Positions 1-14,500 of a DNA stretch of 64,000 nucleotides are shown piece after piece. Below the pieces are notes generated by a model. It did no database searches. It was not told the DNA's origin and was given only the letters and a program-made list of their open reading frames with translations. Position numbers and translations under genes: made by a program. Source of the stretch: Owenia fusiformis (taxonomy: Eukaryota; Annelida; Polychaeta; Sabellida; Oweniidae). The first letter of the stretch is position 1, and each line of letters begins with the position of its first letter. The DNA is taken from assembly GCA_903813345.2 (NCBI GenBank), contig CAIIXF020000005.1:1366001-1430000 (forward strand). Direction: 5' to 3'.

Positions 1-3000
1 ATTGTTTTTGATTGGTAGAAGTTTCTCCTTAAGGAGACAATGGTTTAACTTAAGGGAGATGTGGACTACTGGCAATAAGAGTGTGAGGGAGGGGGGGGGG
101 TGATTGTATAGACTTATTATAAATAATTAATTCTTTAATCAATGTAATACAGAAGGTAAGTATAATGTACATAATAGCATATTATTTATAGTATTTACTG
201 CATTAATTAGCCTACATATAATTTCCTATTAACTTATCGCATCCTGTTTCTGTATTAGCTCCCCCCCCCCACTATGCACACCTCCCCTCCCACTCACACA
301 AATATATATAGTCATGGGGGTTGTAGCAAAGGAGAAATACTTATCAATTAAGTTTCCAGTTACACCAACTCATTAGTGGCACTGTGCCTGTTAATCAAAG
401 ATGTTGCTATTGTTTATAGGGCTTATCTCAGTGGTTAACTTTAATAGCATATTGGTTCCAAGATAATAGCTCAATGGCAGAAGGAGCAGCTACAATATTT
501 ACATTTAAATAGTTATTATTAGTTATTATATTCTCTAATATGATTATATGATATTTATACGTGTATGTAATAAATTTATTTTAAAAATTTGAATTTAGAT
601 TGAAATTTAAACAGCAATAAAAGTTTTTACACAATAATCCTGTAGTTAAGTGGGGGAGGGGGTGTTACCATTAGTTTTCAACTGGCTTTATCAGCACAAT
701 TCCAGAATTATTTCCTTACCAATAGACTTTCATATGAACCTCTTCACAAATGTGAGACATAGTTTTACTTATGAATATCACTGGTAAGTATGTTATTAAT
801 GGGAAAAGGTTGGATTAAGATAAAAATGGCTCATCTGCTTGATGTCATAATCTTTAATTCCAATCCCATCCAAAAAATCACATGAATCTCACTTTTTTCT
901 TTCTTTTTCTCCTTAAAACTTGAATAGATCTAAATATTTCTGACTTTTTGTACAATCTAGAACACAAACTTTATATTTGGTGGCTAGTATCTCGTTGATT
1001 TATCTCTTTTTGATGGAGTTTTTGCAAAAATGTGTCTCTGATATATGGTATTGTATTCGCAGTAGGCCTTCCTTCTATATAACGAAGGTAGATAAACGAT
1101 GGCATCTAACATGGTTAGAGTTTAGGTAAACTCATTAAATGTTGGCTTACCTGTGTGAAACATCACCGCTGGATACAGGAGGTTTATATCATTCTGGGAA
1201 AAAGTGAATTAGTAGTATTTTGAACAACATGAGGGTGAAATGTCGCTGTTGCACCTGTGGTACTAAAAGATTCAGGTATTTATTTCTTACTTCCGATTTC
1301 AAAATTGTGAATTTATGTTTATCTCAGTAGAGGTAATGTATTAGGCTATCAGTAGCTATATAAGGCAGCTGTACCAGTCTAATTAGCCTATGAGACTCTT
1401 AACTTCAATTGGATGAATCAAGATTTTGATTTTTAGATTGTTTTTATTTTTAATAATGTGAGTTGTGGTAAGTGACACTTGAGAGAAAATGAAATAGTAT
1501 TGGTAGCATATTATCCTCATATACTTAGAATATAAGGTATAGCATTTTTGATTTAAAATAATCAACAAAAAGGTTTCTGACAATGAGGTTTCTCCTCCAG
1601 GATAGGTTAGATTGAAGCTACTCCTTTAGGAGAAAGTAGGATAATTATGGCTCATCCAAGCTTGACTTCCCCTGTATTAAATCTCATATTGAATTTTGTG
1701 TGTAAATTGGTGCAGCTGAACCACAGGAAGGAGTCATTTGATCTTGGAAATCCTAATCAGTATTTTCAGAAGTTGGCCATTAAAACCTGGAAAAGATATC
1801 GCAAAGGTAACATTTCCTATCCCCTTTGACCCGCAGGCTCATGACTCATGCCAGCTGAACTTAACACTCTCAGGTACCCCGAATTTGAAATATCACCTTT
1901 CTACTACCTATCAACAAATATAACATGTGCCAAAATAAACTCTGAATGATAACACGGGAGAAAATAAACATAGGGTCTGAATCTTTAGTCGCAACCAGGT
2001 ATTTTGGGACTGATATGTAGGAGTTATCAACAAAACTGGATCGTGTTTTGTTAATACGAGTAGGGTTGTTATCGTGTGTGTCAAACTTTCCGTTACAACG
2101 TTCCTCTTTTACACACTTATGGTGCACTTGGGATATAGGTTCTTGGAATGAAGTGTCTTGGAGTGTATCAAGGGTCAAGTTTTAAAATAGAAAATAAATT
2201 GAAAATGAGAAAAATCAGCAAGGAATAAAGTCAACAGACATGTAGTTGATACTCAAAATTGTATAGAAATGCCAGAAAATCAGGCAATTCATTCAAAGTT
2301 TAGAGAGAAATCATATGTTATATGCATGACCCCAGAGAGAAATGATGTTTATTTGGAATTGTGATTACACTTTGTATACCTGTACTGTAATCAAGTGGTG
2401 CCAGTCTCGATTTTTTCATGCAAACACGAGATTAATTGTTCTAACTTAGCCACAGGAAGCTTTTTTATGTTAGAATATCCTGTTTTAATTTCCTTAATTT
2501 AATTAGCATAACATTAATTAATTTATAGATTGCAGATTGTCTTATTAGTCTCCAGGAGATGAGGATATGTTTGTGCGTCATATGATGTAAGGGGGTCCTC
2601 TATGGTTAGAACACAAACATATTGATATGTACTTTATGAATGCAAATGAACTGTTTTTCTCTTCTCTCAGATCAATTACAAGGCAGATAATAGGGGGAGG
2701 GGGGGGGGGGCTATGCTAATAAATAGCCATGACACAATAGAAAATATGTATGTACTGCAAAAACCAAAATTTTTAAATAACCCTGATTTACATTGCCAAG
2801 GATTGTTCATGAAATTAAAAGCATTTTAAAAAAAATAATATAAAAATTGTCCAGAAATTATTTTGGTACTTTTCAACATAAGACGATATAAGGCAATAGT
2901 TTACCAATAGACTGTTTAGCTAGAAATGTAGACTTTACTGTGTACTTTTAAAGTGTATTGAGTTGTTGACATAGAAGACCTACTGAGAGTTACAAGGTTT

Positions 3001-3624
3001 TGGATTTACTTATCCATCAGTGTCTGTTTTTATAGACCAGGTATCTTGGGATTGTATCATGTTATATTTGGGTTGATAGCTCCTTGAATATGTTGTGAAG
3101 TTGTGGTTTGTTTCATGGAATACAGAGAAAAATACATGGAATAGCAAGGAATGAAACCACACTGATGAAGGTCATACTCTAAATTGTATGGAAATGCAAG
3201 AAAATTGTGAGGTTCATTCAAATTTTAAAAAGAAAACCAACAAAAATGACATAAAGCAGGATTAGACCTTTTGGTTAGTTGGTTGTCAATAAATGTATGT
3301 TTGAAAGCCTGTGTGCGGTTGGTCGGGGTCTTATTTTGCCAAGAATAACACAGAAGGTGTTACACATATCTTGGAAGGTTTGCAATTTCAGGTAGAATTC
3401 ATATTTTATATTTTGTCTAAATATTTTTATATTTCTTCATATTTCAGCTCTATGTTATGCAGTAAATCAGACGAATTTAGATCAGGTGAACGGTTTTGTA
3501 AGTTCTTTTTATGTGAAAGGATGTGAGGTGATTCTATGCAAAGCAAATCTGTAATATACATGTATGAGAGTGTTATCAATGAATATATTATATTTATTTA
3601 ATATGTTTATTTGTATGTTTTCAG
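1..3624. other. Upstream flank or 5' intron of the IQSEC gene; no supported exon
   Basis: AT-rich non-coding sequence with homopolymer G or C tracts (about 91-102, 260-270 and 2695-2711) and two copies of a locally dispersed repeat (about 2201-2309 and 3130-3235). The first recognised coding exon begins at 3625 in mid-codon, so at least one coding exon must lie upstream, either unrecognised here or outside the window. No open frame here resembles the N-terminus of the family. Confidence 0.6.
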
Positions 3625-5571
3625 TAGTCAAGCGACGGGGCCAGATACGGGGCAGTTAGAGACCAACAAGTTCAGATCAAGTTCTGTAGGGGGATCACCA
3701 AATAGTACCTCACCCCAGGATACACCCAGTACAGGACTTAAACATCAACGCAGTGTTAGCTCAAATGCGAGATTAAACAGACAACGGTCTTATAGTAAAC
3801 GTAATGATGATGATGTCACAATTAAACGATCTCGAGCCTGGAGTACACAATATGAGTTATCATCTGATTTACATGAAAAACAACTGGAAATGTTAGAGAG
3901 GAAATATGGCGGACATTTACGTGCAAAACGGGCTGCAAGGATAATTCAACAAGCTTATCGCAAGTATACTATGAGTAAAAACTTTGAAAAAATGCGAAGT
4001 GTTAAATCAGAGAAAAGAAAGCATCTCACAAGAGGTTACTCTGAAATGGATGCCTCGAATAATGGATGGCGGGATGCCGCAATGAAGGAAATGGTTGTCC
4101 TTCAGGAGACGTCATTTAATATGGCGACTAATCACAGTCGCATGGAATCGACAATGTTTGCACGACAACAGTATATGGAAATTAACAAATTACGGAAAAA
4201 TTTAGGCCAAGATGAAAATTTCATGAAGGCAGCTACACCGCAACATGCACGTCAAACATTACGCCAAGGGACTATATCCTCAACGTCTGGTCAGGAGCAT
4301 ATCTACATGCGGAAACCCCTCCAAAGGGGACAGGGTATGGACCTTTCTAATGGCCACCCTGTGGGTCATGGTCATGCCAAGCCTCACCCCACAGGCCCAC
4401 CCACTAAAGCTAGACCCCCTCCCCCAATGCCAAAACGTACCAGTAGTGCTACTAAAAAACCAATAAGGGATTTACCTATAAGGCAACAACCACACGAGGA
4501 GACCAATAATAATAGGAACTCTTACCCAGAGCTTAATGACAGTAGCGCAAGTGCCTCCCCTGCAGATACCCCGTCAGAAAGCACCATAGATCTCCCAAGT
4601 GTTAACTTTGAAAACTTACTTGAGAGCAAAGAAACTGATATCCTCAGTGATAGCTTTCATAGTGATCTTAGCAGTCTTAATAGCTCATCAAATGTATCTC
4701 AACAACAAGCGAACAATTCACATGAACAGGGTATGTATCCAAACAGTCAAGGGAGTAGTCAATCTAGTCTAACTAGTCGACACTCTCAAGAAAGGACGTT
4801 AACAAGAGATAGTGACTCTTCACAACGTAGTAGCGATAATCTCAATTCACCAATGGAGTTTGACCAATCAGATCGCTCATATGAACGTTTCAGGAGTCAT
4901 TGTTCCGCAGGGTCTTTAGACTCTGATTCATTTTTAACTGATGTGCAAATTAAGGTTGAAGGTCCAACCCCAACTGAGGAGAATGTCGAAGAGGATACAT
5001 TTGATATAGATAATATAGAGTACCCTGCTCCTATGGAGCTTATTAAAGTCTATGCCAATACAGAAGTTAAACTTAGAAATAATAGATGGCGGCAACAAAG
5101 TGGCGACAGCAACAAAACTTTAACAAATGATAGCCACTATAATGGCGATCCTATCATTGAAGAAGAATGTATAAGTGAAGTAGGTACTACTCAAGGAAGG
5201 GGACCCCACGCTTCACCCATTTGGAAGCGAAAACAAGGGGGAGGTCCAGGCCCAAGTCCTCAAGCCCGATCCATAGATACATCCCATAATAACCTAGGTA
5301 ACCATGGTACCTGCAGTCAGGGTTCCCTTGGAAGTCTCGACGATAAACGCATGAGTAATATTTCTGAAGCTAGTGAACCAGATAGTTTAGAAGGAGCAGT
5401 TTCTAGCTCCCCAAGTTCAGACAATATCAGTATGGGAAGTGAGCATAGTATGGGAACGGGGTACCAGAAACTGCCACCAAACATGGTTCAACCCCCGCTT
5501 AGAGCGCCACCTAAGATATCTGACAAACAGCGTAAAAGGCAGTACAGGATTGGCCTCAATCTATTCAATAA
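3625..5571 (+). CDS. IQSEC: IQSEC large exon: N-terminal block, IQ motif, Ser-rich linker
   Basis: A 1.95 kb exon after a TTTTCAG acceptor. A CAGTAG double acceptor could add or drop three bases (start 3625 or 3628). Early on it encodes the family block [20 protein letters not shown], followed by an IQ motif ([15 protein letters not shown], about 3938-3985) expected to bind calmodulin or a light chain. The remaining ~480 residues are Ser/Asn/Gln-rich and probably disordered, with a Pro-rich stretch ([14 protein letters not shown], about 4400-4440) that could bind SH3 domains. The exon ends in RIGLNLFNK, the entry to Sec7, at a GTAAGT donor (5572). The frame hits TAA three bases into the intron, which supports the donor. 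Confidence 0.95.
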
Positions 5572-8500
5572 GTAAGTATACGCTCAACAAACTACCACTT
5601 AATGAATGATGAATATCATAATGTCCATAAACTTTAAAACCAAGCTTACTACATGTATATTGATAAAGTTTGAAATAATGAATTTTATAAAATGGTCTGT
5701 TATGTGCCTTATTGCACTAGTTGACTTTAACACAACAGTAGAGGTTAAAGACCACGTTGGTATTGAATAAGCTATTGTTTTTCACTGATAGCTGATACTA
5801 TTTGTTTAAAAAGTTTAAACGACTAAGGTGCCCTTGATGTCTTTATCAGCTGTTTAAAGTTATAATGACTCTACTGGATCTGTTTAACAACTGAAACCGT
5901 TTTAACCGTTTAACGGTTTTCTTCGATACATCCTATCCAGGGATGCATCTGAATGTTTGCTGTGCGCAACAATAAGAATATTATACAGTATATTAACAGT
6001 GTTATCCGCTAACACTTGAATTCATAGCATAATCAGTGAAATCAAATAAATCAACATCCCGGATTAGCGAGTCTAGCCACATGACGTATATAAGCAGATT
6101 ATTACAAGCCCTTGGTTGGAAAGGAACACCAGGTTAACCTTTGGGTTCTAATTAAGACACTATTGTTTCTAGTTACTTTCTTGCTTGCTCTCTGTAAGCT
6201 CTGGTACTTTAATTACTGGACCACACACTCAGAAATATCTATTATCGTGAGGTAGGGAATGCATAAATGCATACCTTCCTTGTAGAAATTCCCCCCCTCC
6301 CTTTTTTTATTTCATCAATGTTTGATAACCCATTGGGTCACTAATGCCATAAAAACAATAAACGTAATGTTATAAATGACAAATTTCTGGCACTTATTTT
6401 TTCACCATATTATTTCAAGACTTCAGTAAACTTGATGTTTATCAAATTACTGAATAAAAATGTTTGGGGGAGGGGTGATAGGGGAGAGTGGGGCAGAGTA
6501 AGGAGGGTGGTGATAGTGGGGATTTTATCAAGTCCCCTGACTGATATATTCATTGACAATATTTCTAAGTCTTCTCATATGAATATATATTTTATATTAA
6601 TGTCAAAAGTCTTCCATTTAATATTTCCTTGCTCAAAACAGTCATACCATAAAAAATTAGAAATCCTAAAGTTTAACTAAAGTAAAGCTCTATATCAGAA
6701 ATCGGCAAGATAAAATAATGACCTTGACATTTGTTGCTTTGTTGATTAAGCGGAAACATGCATGGCATTGATCATTTTAAAACTAATTTTCTGCAAAGGC
6801 CTTCCCAGAATTTTGTCTACATTTACCCTATTAGATAGACGATTTTCTAGATTTACATTCCATTTACGTAAATTGAGTTGTATTCGGTTTATAATCCTCA
6901 TGGGGACATAGCATAGGAAATAGAGGTCCTCATATTGTCATTTCAAATTTTTCCAATTTGATCGTTAGAAAATCAATATGTTACCATGGAGAAGTTAACA
7001 TTCTTCAACTGATTGCATCAAATTCCGAGAAATCTTTCCTTATTAGGCCAGTTAATGTCGGATTTGGGAATCTGTTATATTGTCATTAATCAAAATTAAT
7101 GAAGAACTTTTATTAAAAATGTGCTTCGGAGTATGAAACATTGTAGATATTGAGTTTTATGGGGAAATAACCTAATATTGGCAGAAGAATGCATTTGTTT
7201 AGATTTTTACCATTAGAAGCCAGTCATAAACTTCATAATGGTTAAAGCATCTGCAGTTTTTTTTATTGTTTACAAATAATATATACTATGTTAATCACTT
7301 TATTTTGAGTTTTACGTGTTTGATTTCTCACCCTGAGAAAATATATACCTCCTACATTGTCCCATATATAGAATCTTGCTAAATAGAAGGAAGTTGCTAA
7401 TGAAAAAATGTTTAGTGACCATATTTGCATCATTATTTTTAACAAGTAGGGTTTGTTGACCTGTGACTTGGGGAAGGTATTCTTGGTATAGGGCTATGTG
7501 TATCTGGGACTCTTGGTTATCTGTACATAGACATGGCAGTTGAAGATAATTCTGCCATCTTCTAATTGCATCTCCTTTCTAAATATACATGTACTACCAG
7601 CCTGCTGGCATGACTGCCCTCTCATCTATGAATTGCTCATTTTATGTTCAGTCACCAGTTTGTCATTTCAAATGCATTTTTGATTGGGTACATTGGATTT
7701 TTATTTTTTATAATAAGAAGTCTTGATGAAAACCTGTCTGTGTTCAATTTTATAGTTCAATGAAGTGACATCCTCCATAACTGGGTATCAAGTCTGAACT
7801 CTACAATATGCTATACTGTAAGTGCCATCCTCCATAGTTGGGTGCCAAGTCTGAACTATCCCTACAATCCTGGGCCTACAATTCTTTAGAAGGGACAATA
7901 TGCTTTTAAATACTGTAAATCATCTTTAATTTGTTTTCCATCTCCATTGCAGAAAACCTGACAAAGGAATCTGGTACCTGATTGAGCGTAGATTCCTAGA
8001 GCATTCTCCAAGTGCAGTTGCAAGATTCCTCATCTCCAGGAAAGGCCTCAGCAAGTACCACATTGGAGACTACTTGGGCAATCTCCAGAATGATTTCAAT
8101 ATGGACTGTTTAGAGTGAGTTTTCATTTTGAGTAAAAATGTAATGGCAGTCATGTTTTGAAATATGAAATAGACTGAAAAGGAGAGAAATTAGCAAGGAA
8201 TAAACTAAACAGGCAAATAGTCCACACTCTAAATTATACAGGGATACAAAAAAATCAAACACTTTATTCAAATTTTAGAGAGAAATCCTGCGGAATAAGC
8301 GTAACCAAATGAATCATATTTTGCATTACAGGATGTCAAAACTACATGATTTACTATAAATGCACAGAATTTTTATTGGATGTGAAGGGGCAATCTTTCA
8401 TATTTAAATCAGCGATAAAAATACCATTTAGTATTTCCAATGATAAATGTTATTCAGAAATGCAATATGCGATGTAGGAATTCATATTTTCCTACTTAAT

Positions 8501-11500
8501 AGAATATGTAGCAGGTGATGCGTTCACCTGTCATCGCATATACATTACCCACGTAGGTTTTGGAATATATGTACCCATAATTCTTCAAGTTTAACTTACA
8601 AATCGTGGGGAGAAAGTTCATAAGTGAATGCAACCAACTGCGTTTCGCATCATTAGACTGAAGATGAAATATTTCCCAAGTTATTCAGAATATCAGATAA
8701 AGTTTCTCTTGTCTCATTCCTTTTCGATACAATCTCCCTTTAATGTGAATGAATTGTGGATTATCCGGGATTTTTATACAATTTAGCATTTCTACGTCAC
8801 GCATGTTAAATTCATTCCTTGCTATTTCACTCCTTTCCGCTCTATTTTACAAACAAAAACAGGAGCCAATGTTTCACTCACAGGTAATGGAGGTTGACAT
8901 GACCTTAGGTATCAGTGTACAGCGTGCAATTATCTGGTCGTAAATAGAAATGTGATCATGTTTCTAAATGCAGAACAGAGTGGAAAAAGAGGAATTGCCA
9001 AGAATTAAAGTAAATAGCACTGTAGTTGACACTCTAAATTGTATAAAAATGCAAGAAAATCATGTAGTTCATTCAAATTTGAGAGAGAAACGAGAAGAAT
9101 TGGTGAGGAATAGAATAAACAGGCATATAGTCGATACTCAAAATTGTAGAGAAATGCAGAAAAATCAGACACTTCATCCAAATTTTGGAGAGATATCTGA
9201 AAACCTGAAAAAATCTGTCTGCTAGTAGGTGGCTTAGAATGATTGATGACACTGCTATGAATCTAATTGACTCCCACCAATGAGCTAATATTCATGAAGA
9301 GGAACTCAATCAAAAATTCCAATTTCAACTTTTGAACCCTGTATTTGCTAATCCTACATCCAGGAATATTCATCTGTCACAACTTAGTTGAAAATGCTCA
9401 AAGATTGTCTGCACATTGCATATTGATCTTGAAAATATGTGTTTGTGTTTTCAGTTGCTTTGTCGATGAGATTGACCTATCAGGGCTCTCAATAGATGTC
9501 GCCCTCAGAAAGTTCCAGACATTTTTCCGCATGCCAGTAAGTAAAGCGTTAAATATTTGTTATTATTAGCAGTGTAATTTGGCCCAATATCATTAGTATG
9601 AAAGTGTAATATACTTAAAGTTTATCTAAAGGAAAGTTCGAGCGATTTAGACATTCCCAAATTAACAAAGTAGTTTTATCCACACACTTTTATTTTGCTA
9701 CTTTACCCATCAGATCAGCTCATGCCTCTTTAAATTTGATTGTTATCTTATTCTAGGGGGAGGCACAGAAGATAGAACGGCTAATGGATGCCTTCGCTCA
9801 CAGATACTGCATTTGTAACAGTGATACAGTGAAGAACTTTCACAGCGCCGACACTGTATTCCTGCTCGCCTTTGCCATCATTATGCTCAACACAGACCTC
9901 CATAATTCTAGTATCAAACAAGAACGCAAGATGAAGGTTCATGAATTTATCAAGAATCTCAGAGGTAGGTCCGCCACATGTGTTTAGTTTGTCAAGTATT
10001 TTACATATTAAAAAATAAACACTTGGTAATACAATACCAAGTAAATAAAAAACACTCCAGTGTTTTATAAACTAAAACATAACACAGTAATGTATATCAA
10101 GTCATTCAAACAGAGATTATAGTAAAAAAGTTTAAGGAATATAATTTTGGACATCTATGGCTTTGTCATAGTTTTAAGATATTCCTGTTTGTGTGGCCAT
10201 GCTCTGATGCTTTTTTAAAGTTCAAGATACCCCCCTATCTCCCCCTCAATGTTAAAGAATTTACACATTTTAAATTTCAATGATTTTTATTTCTCCAGGT
10301 ATTGATGAAGGCTGCGATGTAGACAGGGACATGCTAGTAGGCATCTATGAGCGAGTGAAAGCTCATGAGTTCAAATCTGGCACTGATCACGTCACACAAG
10401 TCCAGAAGGTTGAACAGACAATCGTCGGCAAGAAACCCGTAAGTAACAATGAAGTAGCAACACCTTTTTCGGATATATCCCGAAATGATAAATTGCCCCT
10501 CTCTCTTTCAACCTATTTTTCAAGACACTAAAAATGGAGTGTAAGGGAGGAAATGTGAAAAATAAATGAAGTTGACATTTTAAATTACTAGGAAATGCCA
10601 GAAAATCATGAAATGTTAAAAGACTGTCAAATATATTGTTTCTGTTATGTCAGTTTCATCCTTATGGCTTTGAAACCCGTTCACTACAATATCTTATTTC
10701 TGCCTCGTTTCTTTCATTAATGTCAATAGAAATATGACTTTTCCATTTCATTTTCATTATAAAGAGCCATAGAGAATGAGAATAAGGTATAAATGTTAGC
10801 GGAAATTAGATTTTCTTTTATAATGCTTGTAATTAAACCAATCCACAAATGTTGAAAGGCTCATAATTTGTGCATACATAACCTTTGGATCTTCATATTT
10901 TTCTAAGACATCAGGATCCAATACCAAGATTGTTAGAGCGTAGTAGATAAAATGAAGCTCTCTTAAAAGAGGCAGATCAACCCATTGCAAAGGGTGATTG
11001 CCTGTAAATCTGGTATGGGAAATGTCATAGCAATGTAAAAGATATGTTATTGTAAAGAATTATGTCTAGTGTTATGTCTGAGGGAAATGTGGTTATGTCA
11101 TTGTAACTTTCAATCATCTCTATATCATGAGTTCAAGAAATGATATCGGCACTTTCAAAGTAACGTTAAACCTCAAAAGCATTCTCACATTTTGAAATGT
11201 CGTCAACTTTTGTGAACTTTTGATCAATGAAGTCATTTTACAGTCTCAAAGGCACTTACAAAAACAAACCTCAATTCAACCACAGTTTGTGCCTCTGTTG
11301 TTCCAGAAATACATAGACACTGCATGAATACCAGCAAGATTTAACACACACCTGTTTTGGTCAATCTACCAACTGAAATTGTTGCCATCTTTTTGAATCA
11401 CCTGTTTCCCTTCTGAGTGCTTGGTTCATTCATGCATTCATTCATAGAATTGAACTTATACCTTTTTGATTTATTGAATACCCTGTAAGCTGGCTAGAGC

Positions 11501-14500
11501 TCTAAATAAAGAGTAGAAATGTGAAAACCACTAACAAAGAAGTTATACATGTTCATGCAAAATTTTTTTCATTAGATATGAATGCAAAGGGAAAAACCTA
11601 AAAATTTACAAAACAGCAGAACCAAAGTTAAGTGATTCACTCTGTATTTATTCAGTTATTTTTTTAATTTATTCCATATTTATCTGCTTCTAGCAATTGT
11701 CACTGCCTCACAGACGTCTAGTATGCTACTGTCGCTTATACGAGGTTCATGACCCTAACAAGAAAGAGAAGCTTGGGCTACACCAGCGGGAGGTCTTCCT
11801 ATTCAATGATATCCTTGTGGTAAGTGAATCTCCCTCAATAATGGAATCACCCCTGTACCAGCATTTTGAAATAGTTCAATAAACAATCAAATCAATGCAG
11901 TTCTAGATTGAAAAATACCAACAAGAGCCTTTTATTCATTGAATTTAAGACAGTGCATAATAAGACATACACATGTAGCAACTTTGTTTATAAACCACTT
12001 GATAATTCACAGACTGTCAGTTGAAACTTAGAAAACAATGCAGTTTATAGAAATATTGAACACATTTTATTTATGATATCAGAAATGTTATTTCAAACAA
12101 AAAAGTAAGTAAAAAATATGTAGTATTCAAAATTTCTGTATTGATGTAAAAGTTATTAACAGCTTTGTTTAAATCATTACTTTCAGGTGACAAAGATCTT
12201 CAACAAGAAAAAATCTGCGATCACATATACATTTAGGAACTCATTTAACTTGTGTGGGATGCTGGTCTATCCCTTTGACACACCTCGTAAGTATACGACT
12301 TCTTAACCAGTCCAGGTATTTCATTAATGGCAGACAGAAGGCAAATTTCTACTATTTACATGTAAATAGTATAAGTTTCAAAAAAGATTGATTCAGCTCC
12401 AAAGAATTTGATTTGTTCATTTCATTACATTTCAATTTCCAGACTACCAACATGGTATTCGACTGACCACCAACATTGATGGAAAAGTCCTCATGACGTT
12501 CAACGCAAGGAATGAACATGACAGAACAAAATTCATGGAAGACCTGCGGGAAGCCATCTTAGAGGTACTAAAGTATAGATCGTCTATATGTCAAAGATTG
12601 CGATTCAACATTTATTGACTTTCTAGTTTTTATCAATGCAATGTTTCAAACATTTTGATATGATTGTAAGTTACAAGCTTTGGTACCCTTTGAATGTAAC
12701 TCCCTATTTACTTCTGAAATGATTTCTGGGATAATTTACTCTCGATTGTTTTAGTAAATACATTTCAATTCATAGCATTGTTTGGTAACATATTTGGCCT
12801 ACATATTGAACACTGTATGATTAATACAAATAAAATAACCTTAAAAATTGTTTCATTACCAATTAAGATAAATCATATGTGTCTTCTTCAGATGAATGAA
12901 ATGGAAGCGATTCGAATTGAAGAAGAACTTCAGCGACAGAAAATGGTCCACAACTTCACAACAACAAATCTAGAATTTAATCGTCGTAGCAACGATTCTG
13001 GTGTTGTCGATATTGAGTTATTAAAACCTACAGAAAATGGTAGTTTGAATCGATTGAGTGCCCCAGAAGTGAACGGAGGCCTGAAGAAGAGCACATTGTC
13101 AAACTCTCTTATTGATTTGGCGGACAGTAAGTGTAAGGTGACATTACGAATCTAGGCATGCTGATTTGGGTGAACTTTCGTTACACTTCCCCCCCTCTAT
13201 AAATCCACCACCCTTGATCATGCTTTTACACACAAAATTAAACAGAACAATAAAAGGGATTTAAGTGAAACACACTCAAAATGGAATGATATGTTGAAAT
13301 TCAAGCATTTCATTCACATTATTTAGCTGAAATTCAGTAAACGAATGATCAAAACTTCAGTGGATAGCTTTACAGGTATGCATGGGGAAATTGAAGCAGG
13401 GCTTTTATCAATTGTTGCTTTATTTACATGTGTTTTATTGTGTTCAGGGGATACAATTGTGCATGTTACAGAAGTATGGGAAACTTGGTGAAGGGTTGAG
13501 TAGACAAAAATGGTGTAGGTATTTATCTGATATGGGGATTGAGTTGGGAAATCTTGACCTTTGGAAGTACTTGATCTTGGGATTGAGTTGGGAAAACTTG
13601 ATCTTTGGAAGTACTTGATCTAGGGATTGAGTTGGGAAAACTTGATCTTTGGAAGTACTTGATCTTGGGATTGAGTTTGGAAAACTTGATCTTTGGAAGT
13701 ACTTGATCTTGGGATTGAGTGTGGAAAACTTGATCTTTGGAAGTACTTGATCTAGGAATTGATTTGGGAAAACTTGATCTTTGGAAGTACTTGATCTTGG
13801 GATTGAGTTGGGAAAACTTGATCTTGGGAAGTACTTGATCTTGGGATTGAGTTGGGAAAACTTGATCTTTGGAAGTACTTGATCTTGGGATTGAGTTGGG
13901 AAAACTTGATCTTTGGAAGTACTTGATCTAGGGATTGAGTTGGGAAAACTTGATCTTTGGGAGTACTTGATCTAGGGATTGAGTTGGGAAAACTTGATCT
14001 TTGGAAGTACTTGATCTAGGGATTGAGTTGGGAAAATACTGTGTTGAAATAAAATTGGGAAAACGTAGTGAGGATGTAGGGATTAAGTATGGAAAATCTG
14101 GTGTATTGGAATTGATTACAGTTTCTTATACCCAAAATTTGGTGGAGGTTGAATAGCAAATTTAAAATCCATTTATTTTAAAATGTAATAATTTCATAAC
14201 ATAATTCTTTCCTCTGTCTTCTTGCACAGTCTTTATACCATACATAATAACCTGCTATTCCCTTATATTGATACAGAAAATAACATGAGGTTGGTCATAT
14301 TTGGGATTTATTTGGCTGATAGGGTTCTTCTTTAGTAAACAATGAAATATATGTTAATGTGGCTACATTATTGTGACATCATCAACAATATGTTAATGTT
14401 GGCTACATTATTGTGACATCATCAATATATGTAAATGTGGCTACATTATTGTGACATCATCAACAATATGCTTTTATATAACATGTGCTTTAATTTTTTT

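Larger units (their letters stand above)
2201..10610 (+). repeat. Locally dispersed ~105 bp repeat family (six copies)
   Basis: Copies, all on the + strand: about 2201-2309, 3130-3235, 8168-8289, 8978-9088 and 9089-9194 (these two adjacent in tandem), and a partial one at about 10556-10610. Shared segments include AGCAAGGAATAAA, TAGTTGACACTC, AAATTGTATAGAAATGCAAG, GAAAATCA and a closing TTCATTCAAATTTTAGAGAG. No copy was noticed outside 2.2-10.6 kb, so the family may have spread by local duplication or be a locally amplified SINE. No terminal duplications were resolved. Confidence 0.75.

Noticed and set aside
3448-3497. Exon-like segment (TTTCAG ... GTAAGT) upstream of the main IQSEC exon
   Set aside because: The splice signals look good, but joining it to the phase-2 start of the 3625 exon puts a TAA in frame. 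It could only be a non-coding exon, and no start codon would follow in the right place.
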